The position numbers and the translations under genes are program-made. Positions 33,286 through 37,119 of a DNA stretch of 37,119 nt are shown here, piece after piece. Within the stretch, counting starts at the first letter, position 1. Each line of letters begins with the position of its first letter. The DNA lies in NCBI GenBank assembly GCA_021775555.1, contig JAJFHP010000061.1, positions 1 to 37,119 on the forward strand, in the 5' to 3' direction. The notes beneath the pieces were generated by a model that was given only the letters and a program-made list of their open reading frames with translations, was not told where the DNA came from and searched no databases. Source of the stretch: Hyphomicrobiales bacterium (GTDB taxonomy: Bacteria > Pseudomonadota > Alphaproteobacteria > Rhizobiales > Methyloligellaceae).

Positions 33286-34518
33286 TCAGAGCGCCTCGCC
33301 TTTTAGCAGCTTTGGCACTGTACCTGTTAGCCCCGCAGCTTCCCTCACGAAGAAACGTTTCAGCGCCGGGGCGCGGTCAACCAGGCCCAACCCAAGTGAC
33401 CGTATGGCCCGCAACGGTGCGTTGTCATTTGTGAACAACCGGTTGAGCGCGTCCATGGAGAGGCCGGAAAAGGCGCTGTCAAAACGCCGCCAGCGCTCGT
33501 AACGCTGCAGCACGGTTGCTGATCCCGGATCGAGCCCGATCCGCACAGCCTCGACGATGACCTCCGTCAATGCCGCCACGTCCCGCAATCCGATATTCAG
33601 CCCCTGCCCTGCCAATGGATGCACACCGTGCGCCGCATCACCAACCAGCGCCACGCGATCTGCGACGAAGGCCCGTGCTAGATGCATGTCAAGCGGGAAG
33701 GCGGCCCGAGGGCCTTCAAGAGTAAGATCGCCAAAGCGTGCGCCCATACGCTTTTTCGCTTCGGCCAGGAATTTGGCATCTTCCATGGCGACGATTTCAC
33801 GCGCCCGGGCACGCTCCTCGGTCCACACCAGTGAGACCCGGTTTTCCGGCAATGGCAGAATGGCAAAAGGACCCTTGGGGAGGAAATGCTGGATGGCGCG
33901 CCCGCCATGGGACTTTTCCAGCCCGAGTGTCGCGACGATGCCCGCCTGCGGATAACTCCACCCTATGGTTTTGATGCCGGCCCGTTTGCGCATGGCAGAC
34001 TTGCGGCCATCCGCCGCCACCAGCAACGACGCCTCAATGGTTCCACCATGCTCCAATTGAGCCGAGACACCATTAGCATGGACTTCGAAATCGACGACGC
34101 TTTCCGGCGCAAGGAACTTCAAACCTGCTGTCTCCCCGGCCTTCGAGATCAGCGCATCTCGCAGCACGTGATTTTCCAGCATATGCGCAGCCGGCTCTCC
34201 TTCGGCCAGGTCCCCGTCGAAATGCAGCAATGAGGGTCGCACCAGCGAGTTCATCTGGCTGTCCGTGATATCGATGCCGGTGATGGGTTGTGCGCTTTTC
34301 GCAACGGACTGCCATATGCCCAGTGAATGGAACAGATGGGTGCTCGCGGCGGACAGAGCCGACGCCCGCCCGTCATTTACCCTGTCGCGCGCACTCTCCA
34401 GTGGTGTGCGGTCAACCACCGCAATTCTCAACGCGCCGCGCGCCGAGCTGGCCAAGGCGATGGCCAGAGTCAGGCCGACAAAGCTGCCGCCGGCAATCAG
34501 CACGTCGTATCTTTGCAT
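33286..34518 (-). CDS. UbiH/UbiF/Coq6-type FAD-dependent hydroxylase
   Basis: A 410-residue flavoprotein monooxygenase. The N-terminal ADP-binding fold is YDVLIAGGSFVGLTLAIAL, the DG motif is LLVAADGRKSAMRKRAGI near 155, and the second FAD motif is VALVGDAAHGVHPLAGQGLNIGL-like sequence near 290 (GD and HP residues). This set is diagnostic of ubiquinone-biosynthesis hydroxylases. I start at ATG 34518; an in-frame ATG at 34530 adds four residues. The exact ring position hydroxylated is unknown. Confidence 0.9.
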   Translation of the reverse strand: MQRYDVLIAGGSFVGLTLAIALASSARGALRIAVVDRTPLESARDRVNDGRASALSAASTHLFHSLGIWQSVAKSAQPITGIDITDSQMNSLVRPSLLHFDGDLAEGEPAAHMLENHVLRDALISKAGETAGLKFLAPESVVDFEVHANGVSAQLEHGGTIEASLLVAADGRKSAMRKRAGIKTIGWSYPQAGIVATLGLEKSHGGRAIQHFLPKGPFAILPLPENRVSLVWTEERARAREIVAMEDAKFLAEAKKRMGARFGDLTLEGPRAAFPLDMHLARAFVADRVALVGDAAHGVHPLAGQGLNIGLRDVAALTEVIVEAVRIGLDPGSATVLQRYERWRRFDSAFSGLSMDALNRLFTNDNAPLRAIRSLGLGLVDRAPALKRFFVREAAGLTGTVPKLLKGEAL

Positions 34519-34624
34519 CTCACCACCCATCAGAAAGTCAATTTCTCATCAATCCACCAGCTTCATCTTGACAGTCCGCATTTGCATCTCCCTCATGTGC
34601 CTCAGTTTACAATGAGGTACCCAA

Positions 34625-35488
34625 ATGGTCAGCGCGGTCAAACGTCTACTCTCCATACTCGATCTGGAGCAGCTGGAACAGAACCTGTTCCGTGGCAACA
34701 GCCCGCAGGACGGCTGGCAGCGCGTTTTCGGCGGACAGGTTATCGGCCAGGCGCTGGTGGCGGCCGAGAGAACAGTTGAGGACCGCCTTGCCCATTCATT
34801 GCATGCCTATTTCATGCGCCCGGGTGATCCTTCCATACCAATTATTTACGAAGTCGACCGAATTCGAGATGGCAAGAGTTTCAACACCCGCCGCGTTGTG
34901 GCGACCCAGCACGGGGCGGCTATTTTTACCATGGGTGTGTCATTCCATCTCGAGGAGCCTGGCTTTGAACACCAGTCCGAAATGCCCGATGTTCCGACTC
35001 CCGACGAATTGCCCAGTCTAAACGACATCAAGGACCAGTTTATTGACAAGCTGCCGACAAACATAAAAACCTATTTTGAGCGCGAGCGGCCTATCGAAAT
35101 TCGGCCGGTGGATACCACCCGCTTCTTCAAGCACCAAAAGCGTGACCCGAAGCAATCCATCTGGTTCCGGGCGACCGATGATCTGCCCGATGACCCTTCC
35201 ATGCATCAATGCGCCCTCGCCTATGCTTCGGACTTCTCGCTGCTCGATACTGCGCTCATTGCTCATGGCCGGGTGCTGTTCGATCCCCGGCTTATGCTCG
35301 CAAGTCTGGACCACGCCATGTGGTTTCACCGCCCCTGCAGGGCAGACGATTGGCTGCTCTACTCCATGGACAGCCCCGCGGCGCATGGCGCACGCGGCTT
35401 TTGTCGTGGCAGCATCTTCACGCCTGATGGTGTTCTCGTGGCGTCGGTCGCGCAAGAAGGACTGATCCGGGAAAAGCGTGCTGACTAA
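34625..35488 (+). CDS. tesB: Acyl-CoA thioesterase II (TesB family)
   Basis: A 287-residue double-hotdog thioesterase. Family features include NLFRGNSPQDGWQRVFGGQVIGQAL at the start, HSLHAYFMRPGDP, the C-terminal ASLDHAMWFHRPCRADDWLLY and GRGSIFTPDG-like sequence near the end. It hydrolyses medium- to long-chain acyl-CoAs. Start at ATG 34625 with a TGAGG site. It is divergent from the UbiH-type gene. Confidence 0.92.
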   Translation: MVSAVKRLLSILDLEQLEQNLFRGNSPQDGWQRVFGGQVIGQALVAAERTVEDRLAHSLHAYFMRPGDPSIPIIYEVDRIRDGKSFNTRRVVATQHGAAIFTMGVSFHLEEPGFEHQSEMPDVPTPDELPSLNDIKDQFIDKLPTNIKTYFERERPIEIRPVDTTRFFKHQKRDPKQSIWFRATDDLPDDPSMHQCALAYASDFSLLDTALIAHGRVLFDPRLMLASLDHAMWFHRPCRADDWLLYSMDSPAAHGARGFCRGSIFTPDGVLVASVAQEGLIREKRAD

Positions 35489-35515
35489 GGCAAATTGAAG
35501 TACTGCATATATATT

Positions 35516-35537
35516 AGGCGACATTGACAATGTGCCT
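35516..35537. promoter_or_regulatory. Bulged palindrome upstream of glnK
   Basis: ACATTG-A-CAATGT (35521-35533) is a perfect palindrome. It extends to AGGC/GCCT arms with one bulged base, covering 35516-35537. No T run follows. It lies about 225 bp before glnK, where an activator such as NtrC would be expected, though it does not match the NtrC consensus. Confidence 0.35.
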
Positions 35538-35635
35538 GATATTTAGGCGTATATGCCGAACAAATGATCGCCAGCACGCGCCTGAAATCATATTTAATTC
35601 AAATATTACAGTGTATTACCATTCTTTTTCGAATC

Positions 35636-36097
<462 letters not shown>

Positions 36098-36131
36098 CAA
36101 CAATCTTACTCGTGCCTATTGGGGGATAGAA

Positions 36132-37119
36132 ATGAAACCTACTCGCAACCTGCTGGCAGCGCTTGTCGGCCTGGCCAGCTCTCTGGTCATGCTTGCCGAA
36201 CCGGCGCTCGCAGCGGACGAGCCAAAATTAAGCGCCGGTGATACCGCGTGGATGATGACATCAACAGCACTGGTGCTGATGATGACCATTCCTGGTCTTG
36301 CCCTTTTTTATGGTGGCATGGTCCGCAAAAAAAACGTGCTGGCAACGGTCATGCAGGGCTTCGCCGTGACCTGCCTCATGAGCGTGCTCTGGATGGTGGC
36401 GGGCTATTCTATAGCCTTCACTGATGGCGGTTCGTTCAATGCCTATACGGGTGGTCTGTCAAAGGCGTTCCTTTCCGGAATGGACAAGGACTCGCTCACC
36501 GGGACGATCCCGGAGTCGGTCTTCATGACCTTCCAGATGACTTTTGCGATCATCACGCCGGCACTCATTTGCGGCGCTGTTGCGGACCGGATGAAATTTT
36601 CCGCACTGCTGCTTTTCCTGAGCGCCTGGGTGCTGATCGTCTATGCACCGATCACTCACTGGGTGTGGGGCGGCGGCTTCCTTTCGGACGCAGGCGTGCT
36701 TGATTTCGCCGGCGGCACGGTGGTTCACATCAATTCCGGCATCGCCGGACTTGTCGCGTGCCTCGTGCTTGGCAGGCGCCACAATTACGGCACCGAAAAT
36801 ATGGCGCCCCACAATCTGGTGCTGAGCGTCATCGGCGCTTCGTTCCTGTGGGTCGGCTGGTTTGGTTTCAACGCCGGTTCCGCTGTCGCCGCCGACGGGG
36901 CGGCCGGCATGGCCATGGCCGTCACGCAAATCTGCACCGCCACTGCGGCGCTGACGTGGATGTTTGTCGAGTGGATGGTGCTCAAGAAGCCGAGCGTGCT
37001 GGGCATCGTTTCCGGCGCGGTCGCCGGGCTTGTCGCCATTACGCCGGCCTCGGGCTTCGTTGATCCCATGGGCGCGCTGTTTATCGGCATCGCCGCCGGT
37101 CTCATCTGCTTCTTCGCCT
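36132..37119 (+). CDS. amtB: AmtB ammonium transporter (3' partial)
   Basis: An ammonium channel that runs off the right edge. The visible 329 residues start with a signal-like helix ending ALAADEPK (about residue 28), as in many AmtB. They contain typical Amt sequence: GLALFYGGMVRKKNVL, PITHWVWGGGFL, VVHINSGIAGLVACLVLG with the pore histidine, and GASFLWVGWFGFNAGS. An open frame reaches the edge with no stop. It forms an operon with glnK, which would block it when nitrogen is plentiful. Confidence 0.95.
   Translation, partial: MKPTRNLLAALVGLASSLVMLAEPALAADEPKLSAGDTAWMMTSTALVLMMTIPGLALFYGGMVRKKNVLATVMQGFAVTCLMSVLWMVAGYSIAFTDGGSFNAYTGGLSKAFLSGMDKDSLTGTIPESVFMTFQMTFAIITPALICGAVADRMKFSALLLFLSAWVLIVYAPITHWVWGGGFLSDAGVLDFAGGTVVHINSGIAGLVACLVLGRRHNYGTENMAPHNLVLSVIGASFLWVGWFGFNAGSAVAADGAAGMAMAVTQICTATAALTWMFVEWMVLKKPSVLGIVSGAVAGLVAITPASGFVDPMGALFIGIAAGLICFFA

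Overview
The window looks like a chromosomal segment of a sulfur-oxidising alphaproteobacterium. It combines a truncated sox cluster (soxX, soxA, soxB), a nearly complete reverse-acting dissimilatory sulfite reductase cluster (dsrABEFHCMKLJOP, then dsrN) and flavocytochrome c sulfide dehydrogenase genes (fccAB). The block after about 29 kb (ProX, CnoX-like thioredoxin, LON substrate-binding protein, UPF0434/Trm112 protein, UbiH-type hydroxylase, TesB, GlnK, AmtB) is housekeeping content of a kind I associate with Hyphomicrobiales-like Alphaproteobacteria. That lineage assignment is an inference from gene content only. No transposase, integrase, phage gene, CRISPR array or rRNA was seen.

Layout. 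1-3.3 kb: soxX (5' end outside the window), soxA, a candidate terminator, then soxB. 3.4-5.8 kb: a YeeE/YedE sulfur-compound transporter, convergent tusA, and a divergent gene fusing a rhodanese domain to a HigA-type helix-turn-helix. 5.8-7.6 kb, minus strand: an apparent four-gene operon of a TauD/TfdA-type dioxygenase, two small unknown proteins and a DsrC-like protein whose terminal redox cysteine is replaced by serine. 7.9-21.3 kb, plus strand: the dsr operon, with a TrpD2/YbiB-like gene between dsrP and dsrN. 21.5-26 kb: an exported DUF302-like protein, a terminator shared with the convergent fccAB, and two SoxW-like periplasmic thioredoxins. 26-28.6 kb, minus strand: an exported methyltransferase-like protein and a gamma-glutamyltransferase. 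A tRNA-Gly(GCC) at 28.8 kb separates the sulfur region from the housekeeping block, which runs off the right edge inside amtB.

How the parts fit. Known family roles suggest that SoxAX and SoxB, with SoxYZ presumably encoded upstream, oxidise thiosulfate without SoxCD, while FccAB oxidises sulfide. Sulfane sulfur would then be relayed inside the cell through rhodanese, TusA and DsrEFH to DsrC, and DsrAB, DsrL and DsrMKJOP would oxidise it to sulfite. SoxW-like thioredoxins would keep periplasmic thiols reduced. DsrN would amidate siroheme for DsrAB.

The most interesting material is the dioxygenase/small-protein/DsrC-like operon facing dsrA, the rhodanese-HTH fusion that could be a sulfur-sensing regulator, a recurring AT-rich motif (TGATATAT) in several sulfur-gene promoters, FNR/FixK-like boxes upstream of the DUF302 and SoxW genes, and a long bulged stem-loop in the dsrA leader. 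All calls come from reading the sequence and translations by eye; no database search was run.
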